The notes under the pieces are model-generated. The model was not told the origin of the DNA, ran no database searches, and worked only from the letters and a program-made list of their open reading frames with translations. This document shows, one piece after another, positions 1 through 8,129 of a stretch of DNA of 49,313 nucleotides. Source of the DNA: an uncultured Burkholderiales bacterium (GTDB lineage: Bacteria > Pseudomonadota > Gammaproteobacteria > Burkholderiales > Thiobacillaceae); assembly GCA_938038385.1 (NCBI GenBank), contig CALHRD010000035.1, positions 1 through 49,313 on the forward strand, written 5' to 3'. Position numbers and translations under genes: made by a program. Position 1 is the first letter of the stretch. Every line of letters starts with the position of its first letter.

Positions 1-459
1 GCCGAGGCCGTGCTGGCGCACGAGGTCTCGCACGTGGCCAACGGCGACATGGTCACGCTCGCCCTGATCCAGGGCGTGGTGAACACCTTCGTCATCTTCT
101 TCGCGCGTGTCATCGGCCATCTCGTCGACCGCCTGGTGTTCAAGACCGAGCGTGGGCACGGCCCGGCGTTCTGGGTCACCGCCGTCATCGCCGAGCTGGT
201 GCTGGGCATACTGGCCAGCATCATCGTCATGTGGTTTTCCCGCCAGCGCGAGTTCCGCGCCGACCGCGGCGGCGCCAACCTGGCCGGGCGGGAGAAGATG
301 ATCGCCGCCCTGGAGCGGCTGGCCGCCGGCCGCACCGCGCCCCTGCCCGACCAGATGGCCGCCTTCGGCATCGCCGGCGGCATCGGCGGCGGACTCAAGC
401 GGCTGTTCATGACCCACCCGCCCCTGGAGGAGCGCATCGCCGCCCTCAAGCGGGGTTGA
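1..459 (+). CDS. htpX: Protease HtpX, 3' part (truncated by window edge)
   Basis: This is the C-terminal 152 residues of an M48-family membrane zinc protease that degrades misfolded inner-membrane proteins. The frame is open from base 1, so the start lies outside the window. The visible part begins just before the zinc motif HEVSH, then has two hydrophobic segments (about residues 20-40 and 60-80). The glutamate in REFRAD, probably the third zinc ligand, follows. The [11 protein letters not shown] and [17 protein letters not shown] stretches are typical of HtpX rather than other M48 proteases. A TatD-family gene follows 28 bases downstream. Identity is secure; only length and start are unknown. 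Confidence 0.95.
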   Translation, partial: AEAVLAHEVSHVANGDMVTLALIQGVVNTFVIFFARVIGHLVDRLVFKTERGHGPAFWVTAVIAELVLGILASIIVMWFSRQREFRADRGGANLAGREKMIAALERLAAGRTAPLPDQMAAFGIAGGIGGGLKRLFMTHPPLEERIAALKRG

Positions 460-487
460 TGTGGCTGGCTGGCAAGGGTAGAGCGGG

Positions 488-1300
488 ATGGGCAGCTTGG
501 ACACTCCCGCTCTTGCCACTTCCCATTCCCCCCTGCCCGGCCTCATCGACACCCATTGCCATCTCGATGCCGGCGAGTTCGACCCCGACCGGGACGCGGT
601 CTATGCGCGGGCGCGGGCGGCCGGTATCGCCGTTCAGATCCTGCCGGCGGTCACCGCCGCCAATTTCGCCGACGTGGCCGCCGCCTGCCGGCGCTTTGCC
701 GGGTGTCTGCCCGCCTGGGGCATGCACCCGATGTACATCCATGTCCATCACCAACGTCATCTGGACGAGCTGAGGCGGAGAATCGAGGCCTGGCGGCCGG
801 TGGCGGTAGGGGAGATCGGCCTTGACCTCTTCGTCCAGGGGCTGGACTGGGCCACCCAGGAGTACTTCTACGTCGAGCAGCTGAAGGTCGCGCGCGACTA
901 TGACCTGCCCGTCCTGCTGCATTGCCGGCGCGCCAACGACCAGATCCTCAAGCACCTGCGCAAGATCCGGGTCAGGGGCGGCATCGCCCATGCCTTCAGC
1001 GGCAGCCGCCAGCAGGCCGACGAATATCTCAAGCTGGGTTTCAAGCTGGGCTTCGGCGGCGCCTTCACCTGGACACGGGCCACCCGTCTGCGCGCCCTGG
1101 CGGTGGAACTGCCGCTGGAGGCCATCGTCCTGGAGACCGACAGCCCGGACATTCCGCCGGCCTGGATCGGCAACGGCCGCAATGAGCCCGCTGAACTGGC
1201 GCGCATCGCCGCGACGCTCGCGGAACTGCGCGCCATCACGGCCGACGAGGTGGCACGACAGACGACGTGCAATGCCCGTGCCGTGCTGGCGCTGGACTGA
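488..1300 (+). CDS. TatD-family metal-dependent hydrolase
   Basis: A 270-residue TIM-barrel metallohydrolase of the TatD type, a family with 3'-5' exonuclease or phosphoesterase activity. Metal-site motifs appear in family order: THCHLD (22-27), VGEIGLD (107-113), HCRRAND (145-151), HAFSG (168-172) and ETDSPD (216-221). The third motif is usually HxRxA, so HCRRA fits. The ATG at 488 gives about 18 extra residues before the barrel begins, and a later start is possible. It lies 28 bases after htpX and ends 23 bases before the convergent msrA. The substrate cannot be told from sequence, and tatD itself is not clearly distinguished from its YcfH/YjjV paralogues. Confidence 0.88.
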   Translation: MGSLDTPALATSHSPLPGLIDTHCHLDAGEFDPDRDAVYARARAAGIAVQILPAVTAANFADVAAACRRFAGCLPAWGMHPMYIHVHHQRHLDELRRRIEAWRPVAVGEIGLDLFVQGLDWATQEYFYVEQLKVARDYDLPVLLHCRRANDQILKHLRKIRVRGGIAHAFSGSRQQADEYLKLGFKLGFGGAFTWTRATRLRALAVELPLEAIVLETDSPDIPPAWIGNGRNEPAELARIAATLAELRAITADEVARQTTCNARAVLALD

Positions 1301-1323
1301 TCCGACCCAGCCTGGTCGTATCG

Positions 1324-1869
<546 letters not shown>

Positions 1870-1958
1870 CTTTTTTTCTCCTGTTCCGATAATGAAGCCG
1901 AATCTCGGAGCCGGTGACAAGGTGTCGCCGGTTTCCGCCCAGCAATCCACAAACAGAC

Positions 1959-3242
1959 ATGAGTTCGTCCGAAGTCAAAATCTCCGTCGACCAGGTCCGT
2001 GAAGGCCTGTATATCCGCCTGGACACCTGGATGAACCATCCGTTCCTGTTCAACAGTTTCAAGCTCCGCAATGCCAAGCAGATAGAGGCCCTGCGCGCGG
2101 CAGGGATCCGCGAGGTGATGTACCTTCCGGCCAAGAGCGACAGCGAGCCGCTGCCGCCGCCTGCGTCCCCTCCCGAGCCTGCGCAGGCATCGACCGCAGA
2201 GGCCGTGGGCGACATCGACCCGGAACTGCAGGCCATGTGGCAGGAAAAAGCGGCTCGCCGGCAGAAAGTGGCCGGGCGTCGGGCCGCCATTGCCCAATGC
2301 GAGCAGCGTTTCAGCAAGAGCGCAGGGTCGGTGAAGACCCTGCTCAAGAGTCTTTTCGCCCGACCGCAGGAGTCGGTGGGCCAGGCCAAGGCCCTGGTGT
2401 CGGACATGGTCGATTCGCTGCTGACGGAAAAGGAGGTGGTGATCCACCTCATGAGCAGCAAGGTCGGGGACGAGAACGCCTACTACCATGCCCTCAACGT
2501 GACGGTGCTCTCGCTGCTGCTGGCCAAGGAGGCGGGGCTCTCGGCGGACGAGATGCGGGCCCTGGGACTGGGTTGTCTGCTGCACGACATCGGTAAGGAG
2601 CGGGTGCCGAGCCAGATCCTGCTCAAGCGCACACCCTGGACGGCGGCGGAATACAACTTCTTTCAGCAGCACGTGGTGTACGGCGTCGAGGCAGTCCGAC
2701 GTTTGCCGAACATCACGCCCGGCGCCATGGAGGTGATCGCCTGCCACCACGAGATGATGGATGGAAGCGGCTTTCCGGGGCGTCTCACGGCGGAGCGCAT
2801 CGGCAAACTCGCGCGCATCGCCGCCATCGTCAACACCTACGACAACCATTGCAACCGGGTCAACCCGGCCGATTCGCTCACCCCGGCCGAGGCCCTGGCG
2901 CACATGTTCAAGCGTCAGAAGGACCAGTTCGATCCCCTCCTGCTGAAGCTGTTCATCCGCTGCATGGGGGTTTATCCGCCGGGCAGCATCGTGCAGCTGA
3001 ACAACGACGCCATCGGCATGGTCGTGAGCGTGAACCCGGATCGGCTGCTGCAGCCGACCATCCTGCTCTACGACCCGGCCATCCCCAAGGAAGAGGCGGT
3101 GTTCTTCGAACTGGACGAGGAGCCGGACCTGGCCATCGTCAAGACCCTGCGGCCGGTGGAGTTGAAGCCGCCCGTCTACGAATACCTCGACCCGAGGGCA
3201 CGCGTGAACTACTTCCTGGAGCAGGATTCGGACCGCAGGTAG
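1959..3242 (+). CDS. HD-GYP domain protein, probable cyclic-di-GMP phosphodiesterase
   Basis: A 427-residue cytoplasmic protein. Residues about 1-130 resemble the DUF3391 region that often precedes HD-GYP domains, followed by a Pro-rich linker near 65-80. The HD-GYP domain runs from about 165 to 340: HDIGK at 209-213, HHE at 263-265 and DGSGFPG at 268-274. The last is a GFP variant of the GYP signature, seen in many members. All visible metal ligands are present, so c-di-GMP hydrolysis is likely. The open frame begins at 1914, but the ATG at 1959 fits the usual DUF3391 start. No sensor domain or membrane segment is seen. Confidence 0.9.
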   Translation: MSSSEVKISVDQVREGLYIRLDTWMNHPFLFNSFKLRNAKQIEALRAAGIREVMYLPAKSDSEPLPPPASPPEPAQASTAEAVGDIDPELQAMWQEKAARRQKVAGRRAAIAQCEQRFSKSAGSVKTLLKSLFARPQESVGQAKALVSDMVDSLLTEKEVVIHLMSSKVGDENAYYHALNVTVLSLLLAKEAGLSADEMRALGLGCLLHDIGKERVPSQILLKRTPWTAAEYNFFQQHVVYGVEAVRRLPNITPGAMEVIACHHEMMDGSGFPGRLTAERIGKLARIAAIVNTYDNHCNRVNPADSLTPAEALAHMFKRQKDQFDPLLLKLFIRCMGVYPPGSIVQLNNDAIGMVVSVNPDRLLQPTILLYDPAIPKEEAVFFELDEEPDLAIVKTLRPVELKPPVYEYLDPRARVNYFLEQDSDRR

Positions 3243-3250
3243 GCCGGGCT

Positions 3251-4459
3251 TCAGCCCGTCTCGGGCAACTCGCCGTCGACCACCGCCGATTCCCGGCCGA
3301 GCAGGCGTTCCGTCAGCCGCACCCAGTAGCTGGCGCCCAGGGGCAGCACCTCGTCGTTGAAATCGTAATGGGGGTTGTGCAGCATGCAGCCCCCCTCGCC
3401 CGGGCCGTTGCCGATCCATACATAACAGCCGGGCCGTTCGCGCAGCATGTAGGCGAAATCCTCCGCGCCCATGGAGGGCCTCAGATCGGTGCGCACGTTC
3501 TCCGCGCCGACCAGCTCCTCCAGGACTGCCCGGCAGCGTGCCGCCTCGACGGCGTCGTTGACACTGGGGGGGTAACCGCGCTGGTAGGCGAGGTTCACCT
3601 GCACCCCGTGCGCCGCGCCGATGCCGGCGCAGATGCGCTCCATCGCCGCCTCGACCTGGTCCTGCACCTCCGGTCGGAAGGCACGCACCGTGCCGCAGAG
3701 CTCCGCCCGCTCGGGGATGACGTTGTAGGCGCCGCCGTCGGCGTGGAAGCGGGTGATGGACAGCACGGCCGCGTCGAGCGGGTCGAGCGTGCGGCTGACG
3801 ATGCTCTGCAGGGCCTGCACCAGCGCGGCGCCGGCCACGGTGGGGTCGCGCCCCTGGTGCGGGAAGGCGGCATGCGCCCCGTGGCCGCGGAGGACGATGT
3901 CGAACTGGTCCGAGCAGGCCATCACCGGCCCCGCGTGCACGGCGAACTGGCCCACCGGCAGGCCCGGCCAGTTGTGCATGCCGTAGACGGCGTCGATGGG
4001 GAAGCGCTCGAACAGGCCCTCCTCGATCATCACCCGGGCGCCGCCCACGGTCTCCTCCGCCGGCTGGAAGATGAAGTACACGGTGCCGTCGAAGTCGCGG
4101 CTGGCGGCCAGGTATTCCGCCGCGCCCAGTAGCATGGCGGTGTGGCCGTCATGGCCGCAGGCGTGCATGCGGCCTTCGTGTTTGGAGCGGTGTGGAAACA
4201 GGTTCTGCTCGTGGATGGGCAGGGCGTCCATGTCGGCCCTGAGGCCGATGGCGCGTGGGCTCGATCCGTGCTTGAGCACCCCGACCACGCCGGTCTTGGC
4301 CAGGCCCCGATGTACCTTGATGCCGGCCGCCTCCAGGGTGCGGGCGACCAGGTCAGCGGTGCGCCGCTCCTCGAAGGCGAGCTCGGGATGGGCATGCAGG
4401 TCGTGGCGCAGTGCGACGAGGCGGGGCTGGTGGGCGAGCAGGGCGTCGACGAGCTTCAT
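3251..4459 (-). CDS. M20 family amidohydrolase (hippurate/amino-acid N-acyl hydrolase type)
   Basis: A 402-residue zinc-dependent carboxypeptidase-like enzyme of the M20D group (hippuricase, N-acyl-amino-acid amidohydrolase, IAA-amino-acid hydrolase). Motifs: RADMDALP near 74-81, HACGHDGH at 99-106 holding the Cys/His metal ligands, FQPAEE for the general base, and HGAHAAFPHQGRDP in the lid/dimer domain. Substrate cannot be decided from sequence. It converges with the HD-GYP gene only 8 bases away. Its start lies next to a beta-barrel-like fragment on the other strand. The ribosome-binding site is weak. Confidence 0.92.
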   Translation of the reverse strand: MKLVDALLAHQPRLVALRHDLHAHPELAFEERRTADLVARTLEAAGIKVHRGLAKTGVVGVLKHGSSPRAIGLRADMDALPIHEQNLFPHRSKHEGRMHACGHDGHTAMLLGAAEYLAASRDFDGTVYFIFQPAEETVGGARVMIEEGLFERFPIDAVYGMHNWPGLPVGQFAVHAGPVMACSDQFDIVLRGHGAHAAFPHQGRDPTVAGAALVQALQSIVSRTLDPLDAAVLSITRFHADGGAYNVIPERAELCGTVRAFRPEVQDQVEAAMERICAGIGAAHGVQVNLAYQRGYPPSVNDAVEAARCRAVLEELVGAENVRTDLRPSMGAEDFAYMLRERPGCYVWIGNGPGEGGCMLHNPHYDFNDEVLPLGASYWVRLTERLLGRESAVVDGELPETG

Positions 4460-4521
4460 GCGCTCAGCTTAGCGGCGAGTCGCGGCGGGGGAAAGGGGGC
4501 CCAGGGCGCCTGACTGCGCAG

Positions 4522-4839
4522 ATGGCTTGCAGGCGATTCGGACTGGACTATACCTTCGGTGACAAGGGTGGCTTGGGTCTCACCCTGAAGCTGGTCTCCA
4601 CCCGCAAAGAGGACAAATGGGCCGCCGTGGCCGGGGCCACCTGGTATCCCCAGAACAAGGTCCGGCCCTTCGGCGTGGATATCGGTGCCGGGTATGTCGT
4701 CGACAACGCCGTGGTCAGCGTCGGCTGGGACTTCCTGCACAGCCCGCAGATCGGCGTGGGTGTCATGAACACCAAAGAGGATTGCCAGACCGTATTACCG
4801 CTACCAGGCGAAGAGCTAGGCGAAGTGCCAGTCTGGTGA
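4522..4839 (+). pseudogene. Beta-barrel-like outer-membrane protein fragment
   Basis: An open stretch of about 105 codons whose first 85 residues alternate polar and hydrophobic residues with many Gly, Trp and Tyr, as in outer-membrane beta-strands (for example GLGLTLKLVS, WAAVAGATWYP, VVSVGWDFL). There is no signal peptide, no recognisable ribosome-binding site at the ATG 4522, and the reading begins in the middle of what looks like a strand. Near 4790 a +1 frame reads to a PYYRYQ-type end, which suggests a frameshift. I read this as a decayed or truncated remnant of a secreted barrel protein. A short real gene is the less likely alternative. The family is not recognised. Confidence 0.45.
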
Positions 4840-4855
4840 GTGAGGATGACCGTGG

Positions 4856-5773
4856 CTATGTGCGGGCATCATGTGACCGTCGCCACTCGGCCAATGCGGC
4901 CAGGGCGTCCTCCATGGTCGGCAGCAGCCGCGTGCCGGCCGGCGCCCGGCTGAGCCGGGCGGTGGCGGCGCCGCCCGCCCAGATCTCGACGCCAGCCTCC
5001 AGGCGCTGGCGCAGTTCTGCCAGGGCCGGCGGAATGCGCCGCGGCGGGTAAATGATGCTAAAGGACAGCACAACCACGTCCACCGCCTGGGCGCGGGCGG
5101 CATTGGCGACCTCCTCCAGGGGCGTCTGCGGCCCCAGCGACAGGCAGTAGGCGCCCTCCAGGGCCAGCAGGGCCGCCACCATGAGGATGCCCAGCCCGTG
5201 CGGTTCCTCCGGCAGGGTGGTGAGCAGCACGCGCGGCCGGCCATGACGGTCGTTGAGACCAGCCAGGGCGTTGCGCAACACCCCCTGTACCGCCTCGGTA
5301 TAGAGGTGCTCCTCGTAGATCTCGATCTCCCCGCGTGACCAGGCCTCGCCCACGGCATGGTTGAGCGGGGTGAGGCTGTCCTGGACGAAAGCGGCCAGCC
5401 CCTGGCGCAGCAGCAGCCGGTGCAGGGCCTGGCGCAAGCCCTCGGGGTCGTGCCTGCGCAGCAGGTCGAGGGCGGTCGTTTCGATGCTCCCGTCCTGCGC
5501 GGCGGGGGTGCTGACATGACGGTTGCCGGCCAGGGCGAGCAGGTCTGCCTCCTCCCTGGCGACGATGCTGGACGGCCGCATGCCCGTGTCCATGAGCCTT
5601 TTGATCAGACGCAGCCGGTTGACCTGGTCGGGCGGGTAGATGCGTTCGCCGAACTCGTCGCGCAGCGGCCGGGGAAAGCCATAGCGGCCCTCCCACTTGC
5701 GCAGCACGTCCTTGGACAGGCCGGTCTCGCGCTCCACGGCGCCGATGGACAGATAGGGGGCGGGTGTAGACAT
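4856..5773 (-). CDS. carH: MerR-family regulator with B12-binding domain (CarH/LitR-like photoreceptor)
   Basis: A 305-residue transcription factor. Residues about 6-75 are a MerR winged helix (LSIGAVERETGLS, LRKWEGRYGFP, YPPDQVNRL). About 95-170 is a four-helix bundle carrying W145-x9-E155-H156, the Wx9EH signature of CarH-type B12 photoreceptors. About 180-300 is a Rossmann-like cobalamin domain with E190-x-H192-x-x-G195, SLGPQTPL and a late GG. In CarH, adenosylcobalamin holds a DNA-bound tetramer in the dark and light breaks it. The residue after the Trp is Ser, where Thermus CarH has the His that ligates cobalt after light. It is divergent from a 17-gene operon, with a palindromic site 8 bases upstream of its own ATG. 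Confidence 0.88.
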   Translation of the reverse strand: MSTPAPYLSIGAVERETGLSKDVLRKWEGRYGFPRPLRDEFGERIYPPDQVNRLRLIKRLMDTGMRPSSIVAREEADLLALAGNRHVSTPAAQDGSIETTALDLLRRHDPEGLRQALHRLLLRQGLAAFVQDSLTPLNHAVGEAWSRGEIEIYEEHLYTEAVQGVLRNALAGLNDRHGRPRVLLTTLPEEPHGLGILMVAALLALEGAYCLSLGPQTPLEEVANAARAQAVDVVVLSFSIIYPPRRIPPALAELRQRLEAGVEIWAGGAATARLSRAPAGTRLLPTMEDALAALAEWRRSHDART

Positions 5774-5781
5774 GGGTTGTA

Positions 5782-5794
5782 TTGTCTAGGACAA
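5782..5794. promoter_or_regulatory. Putative operator O1 (13-bp palindrome)
   Basis: TTGTCTAGGACAA is an inverted repeat with arms TTGTC/GACAA around a 3-bp centre. It lies 8 bases upstream of the regulator's ATG and just upstream of the -35 of the divergent operon promoter. A copy differing at one base occurs at 5845-5857. Binding by the adjacent MerR/B12 regulator is inferred from position and symmetry only. Confidence 0.65.
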
Positions 5795-5799
5795 ATAGG

Positions 5800-5828
5800 T
5801 TGACAACTTGGACATCAGCCTCTATCTT
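5800..5828 (+). promoter_or_regulatory. Sigma-70 promoter of the light-response operon
   Basis: A consensus -35 TTGACA (5800-5805), a 17-bp spacer and a -10 TATCTT (5823-5828, four of six matches) place the transcription start near 5835. The promoter sits between the two palindromes O1 and O2. This layout suits repression in the dark by a regulator bound on both sides. The -35 is also the centre of a small inverted repeat GTTGACAAC (5799-5807). Confidence 0.65.
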
Positions 5829-5844
5829 ACAACCATCATCACTT

Positions 5845-5857
5845 TTGTCCAGGACAA
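5845..5857. promoter_or_regulatory. Putative operator O2 (13-bp palindrome)
   Basis: TTGTCCAGGACAA is a perfect palindrome about a single central base and differs from O1 at one position. It lies downstream of the predicted start of transcription, at about +11 to +23, and overlaps the AGGA that is the probable ribosome-binding site of the first operon gene. The centres of O1 and O2 are 63 bp apart, six helical turns, so both face the same side of the DNA. Confidence 0.65.
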
Positions 5858-5861
5858 CATC

Positions 5862-6482
5862 ATGAACCGTCCAAGCCGAACCGCCACCAGCGTGACGTTG
5901 TGGTATCCCACCCTCTTCGTGCTGAGCCTGGTCCTGATCCTCGGTGCCTTCGCCAGTACTCGCGCCATCGCCGGGGGGTGCCCTGAACTCCTGCGGCACA
6001 GCTTCAACAGCCTGCAGACCGGCGAGCGGCAGGACCTCTGCCAGTATCAGGGCAAGGTCCTGCTGGTGGTGAACACCGCCAGCTATTGCGCCTACACCGA
6101 TCAATACGGAGGTCTCGAGGCTTTGTATCGCCAATACAAAGACCGCGGTCTGGTTGTGCTGGGTTTTCCGTCCAACGACTTCGGCAACCAGGAGCCCGGC
6201 AGCAACCAGAAGATCGCCGAGTTCTGTCGGCTGACCTATGGCGTGGAATTCCCCATGTTCGAGAAATCCAACGTGGTGGGGCCTCAGCGCAACGCCTTGT
6301 TCGCCGAGCTGCAACGACGCACGGGCGAGCAGCCACGCTGGAATTTCCACAAGTATCTGATCGACCCGAGCGGCGAGCGAGTGCTGAGCTTCGGCTCCGG
6401 CGTGCAGCCCGACGACCGGCGTCTGATGCAGGAACTGAAGAAGATGCTGGACAGCCGCAAGGTCGTGAGGCGTTCGACCTGA
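5862..6482 (+). CDS. Glutathione-peroxidase-like thiol peroxidase, membrane-anchored or exported
   Basis: A 206-residue protein with a hydrophobic N-terminal segment (about 12-35, signal peptide or anchor), then a thioredoxin-fold peroxidase domain. The active Cys76 is in NTASYCAYT. The family Trp-Asn pair is W160-N161. The catalytic Gln normally in the NQF motif is Asp106 here (SNDFG), and the Gly after the Cys is Ala, so peroxidase chemistry may differ. I chose the ATG at 5862 over an in-frame start at 5808, because 5808 lies upstream of the predicted transcription start. First gene of the divergent operon; a role against lipid or light-generated peroxides fits the context. Confidence 0.85.
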   Translation: MNRPSRTATSVTLWYPTLFVLSLVLILGAFASTRAIAGGCPELLRHSFNSLQTGERQDLCQYQGKVLLVVNTASYCAYTDQYGGLEALYRQYKDRGLVVLGFPSNDFGNQEPGSNQKIAEFCRLTYGVEFPMFEKSNVVGPQRNALFAELQRRTGEQPRWNFHKYLIDPSGERVLSFGSGVQPDDRRLMQELKKMLDSRKVVRRST

Positions 6483-6522
6483 ATTCCTTTGGCCAGGCAG
6501 CTTTGCAACGGAGAACCCTCAC

Positions 6523-7587
6523 ATGACCGCCGCTACACGCCTCGCCATCGACTGGGTGGAGCAGGGCCTGGTGCCGGACAGCGTCGTGCGCCAGGGTATC
6601 CGCCGGCTGCTGGCCAGGCGTCTGCAGGAGATCGGCGCCGCGGACTGCGCCAAGGCGGCGGTAGCCGAGGAGGCGCTAGTCCCGCAGATGGACGCGAGCC
6701 CCATCGCCCTCGTGCCGGACCTCGCCAACGCCCAGCACTACGAGGTGCCGGCTGCCTTCTACGAACAGTTCCTCGGCCCGCATCGCAAGTACAGCGCCTG
6801 CCACTGGGATCTTGCCGCGGACTTCGCGCCGCGCGACCTGGCAGCGGCCGAAGCCCGTGCCCTGGAGCTCACCTGCCAGCATGCCGGCCTGGAGGACGGG
6901 CAGGACATCCTCGAGCTGGGCTGCGGCTGGGGCAGTCTCTCGCTGTGGATGGCGAGACGCTACCCCAGCGCCCGCATCACGGCGGTGTCCAACGCCCGCT
7001 CGCAGCGCGTGTACATCGAGGAACGGGCCAGGCGCGCGGGGCTGACCAACCTGAGTGTGATTACCGCCGACATGAACGCATTCGCCACCGACCAGCGCTT
7101 CGACCGCGTCGTCTCGGTGGAGATGTTCGAGCACATGCGCAACTGGCGCGCGCTCCTGCGGCGGGTGCACGACTGGCTCGAACCGGGCGGGCGTTTCCTC
7201 TTGCACGTCTTCTGCCACCGCTCGACCCCCTACTTCTTCGAGGACCAGGGGCCGACGGACTGGATGGGGCGCCACTTCTTCAGCGGCGGGCTGATGCCGA
7301 GCGACGACCTGCCCCTGCGCTTCCAGGACGACCTGCGGCTCACCCGCCGCTGGCGCTGGGACGGGCGTCATTACGAGCGCACGCTCAACGCCTGGCTGGC
7401 CAACATGGACGCCCGCCGGGCAGTCGTCCTGCCGGTCCTGGAACAGACCTATGGCGCGGACCAGGCGGAACTGTGGTGGCAGCGCTGGCGCATCTTCCTG
7501 ATGGCCTGCGCCGAGCTGTTCGGCTACGACAAGGGACAACAATGGTGGGTAAGTCATTATCTGTTCGAGCGCCCGGCGTCGCGCTGA
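6523..7587 (+). CDS. Cfa-like SAM-dependent methyltransferase (first of two)
   Basis: A 354-residue class I methyltransferase related to cyclopropane-fatty-acyl synthase and plant coclaurine N-methyltransferase. The SAM motif ELGCGWG is at 131-137. Before it stands HYEVPAAFY (72-80), a divergent form of the HYDLGNDFY lipid-pocket motif of true Cfa. VSVEMFEHM follows. It is clearly different from the canonical Cfa encoded at 11505-12770, so the two probably act on different substrates or steps. It starts 40 bases after the peroxidase gene with a GGAGA ribosome-binding site. In other proteobacteria this type belongs to light- or singlet-oxygen-induced lipid gene sets. Confidence 0.87.
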   Translation: MTAATRLAIDWVEQGLVPDSVVRQGIRRLLARRLQEIGAADCAKAAVAEEALVPQMDASPIALVPDLANAQHYEVPAAFYEQFLGPHRKYSACHWDLAADFAPRDLAAAEARALELTCQHAGLEDGQDILELGCGWGSLSLWMARRYPSARITAVSNARSQRVYIEERARRAGLTNLSVITADMNAFATDQRFDRVVSVEMFEHMRNWRALLRRVHDWLEPGGRFLLHVFCHRSTPYFFEDQGPTDWMGRHFFSGGLMPSDDLPLRFQDDLRLTRRWRWDGRHYERTLNAWLANMDARRAVVLPVLEQTYGADQAELWWQRWRIFLMACAELFGYDKGQQWWVSHYLFERPASR

Positions 7588-8129
7588 CGCCCCGTCGTGC
7601 CGCCGGCGCCCCCCGGCCGGTGGCACGGCGGGCGCTCAACCTGCTGGCCTTTCAGGCCGGCTGGTTCGCCACCGTCGTAGGTGCCGCCAAGGGCTTGCCC
7701 TGGTTGGGTCCGGTCGTGGTCCTGGCCATCATCGGCCTGCATCTCAAGCTGACGACGCAGCGGCCGGCGGAATTGCGTCTGCTCCTGGTCGCCTCGATCT
7801 TCGGCGTGGTCTTCGAGCATGCCTTGCTCTATGCCGGGCTGGTCGGCTATGCCGGCGACCCGGACTGGGTGCCGCTGTGGATGCTGGCCCTGTGGCCGCT
7901 GTTCGCCACCACCCTGAATGCCTCGCTGGCCTGGTTCAGGTCGCGCCTGGGCCTCGCTGCCCTGGCCGGGGCGCTGGCCGGACCGCTCGCCTATGCCGGC
8001 GGCGAGGCCCTGGGGACGATCGCACTCAACGGCCCGGCCCTTGGGGTTCTGGCCGCGGGCTGGGCCATCGTCTTCCCGCTGCTGCTGGCCGTGGCCCGGC
8101 GGGGCGGGACGGACGGGGGGGCAGGATGA
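7542..8129 (+). CDS. DUF2878 membrane protein
   Basis: A 195-residue inner-membrane protein with about five to six hydrophobic helices after a basic N-terminus of about 30 residues. The stretch NLLAFQAGWFATVVGAAKG and the following segments fit DUF2878. The ATG at 7542 is preceded by AAGGGA and overlaps the previous gene by 46 bases; a start nearer the first helix cannot be excluded. The family is of unknown function but recurs beside Cfa, DUF1365 and DUF1295 genes. Its 3' end shares ATGA with the next gene, so the two are probably co-translated. Confidence 0.8.
   Translation: MVGKSLSVRAPGVALTPRRAAGAPRPVARRALNLLAFQAGWFATVVGAAKGLPWLGPVVVLAIIGLHLKLTTQRPAELRLLLVASIFGVVFEHALLYAGLVGYAGDPDWVPLWMLALWPLFATTLNASLAWFRSRLGLAALAGALAGPLAYAGGEALGTIALNGPALGVLAAGWAIVFPLLLAVARRGGTDGGAG

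Noticed and set aside
1924-3419. Long minus-strand frame opposite the HD-GYP gene
   Set aside because: Mirror of a real gene with a clear domain; no motif of its own.
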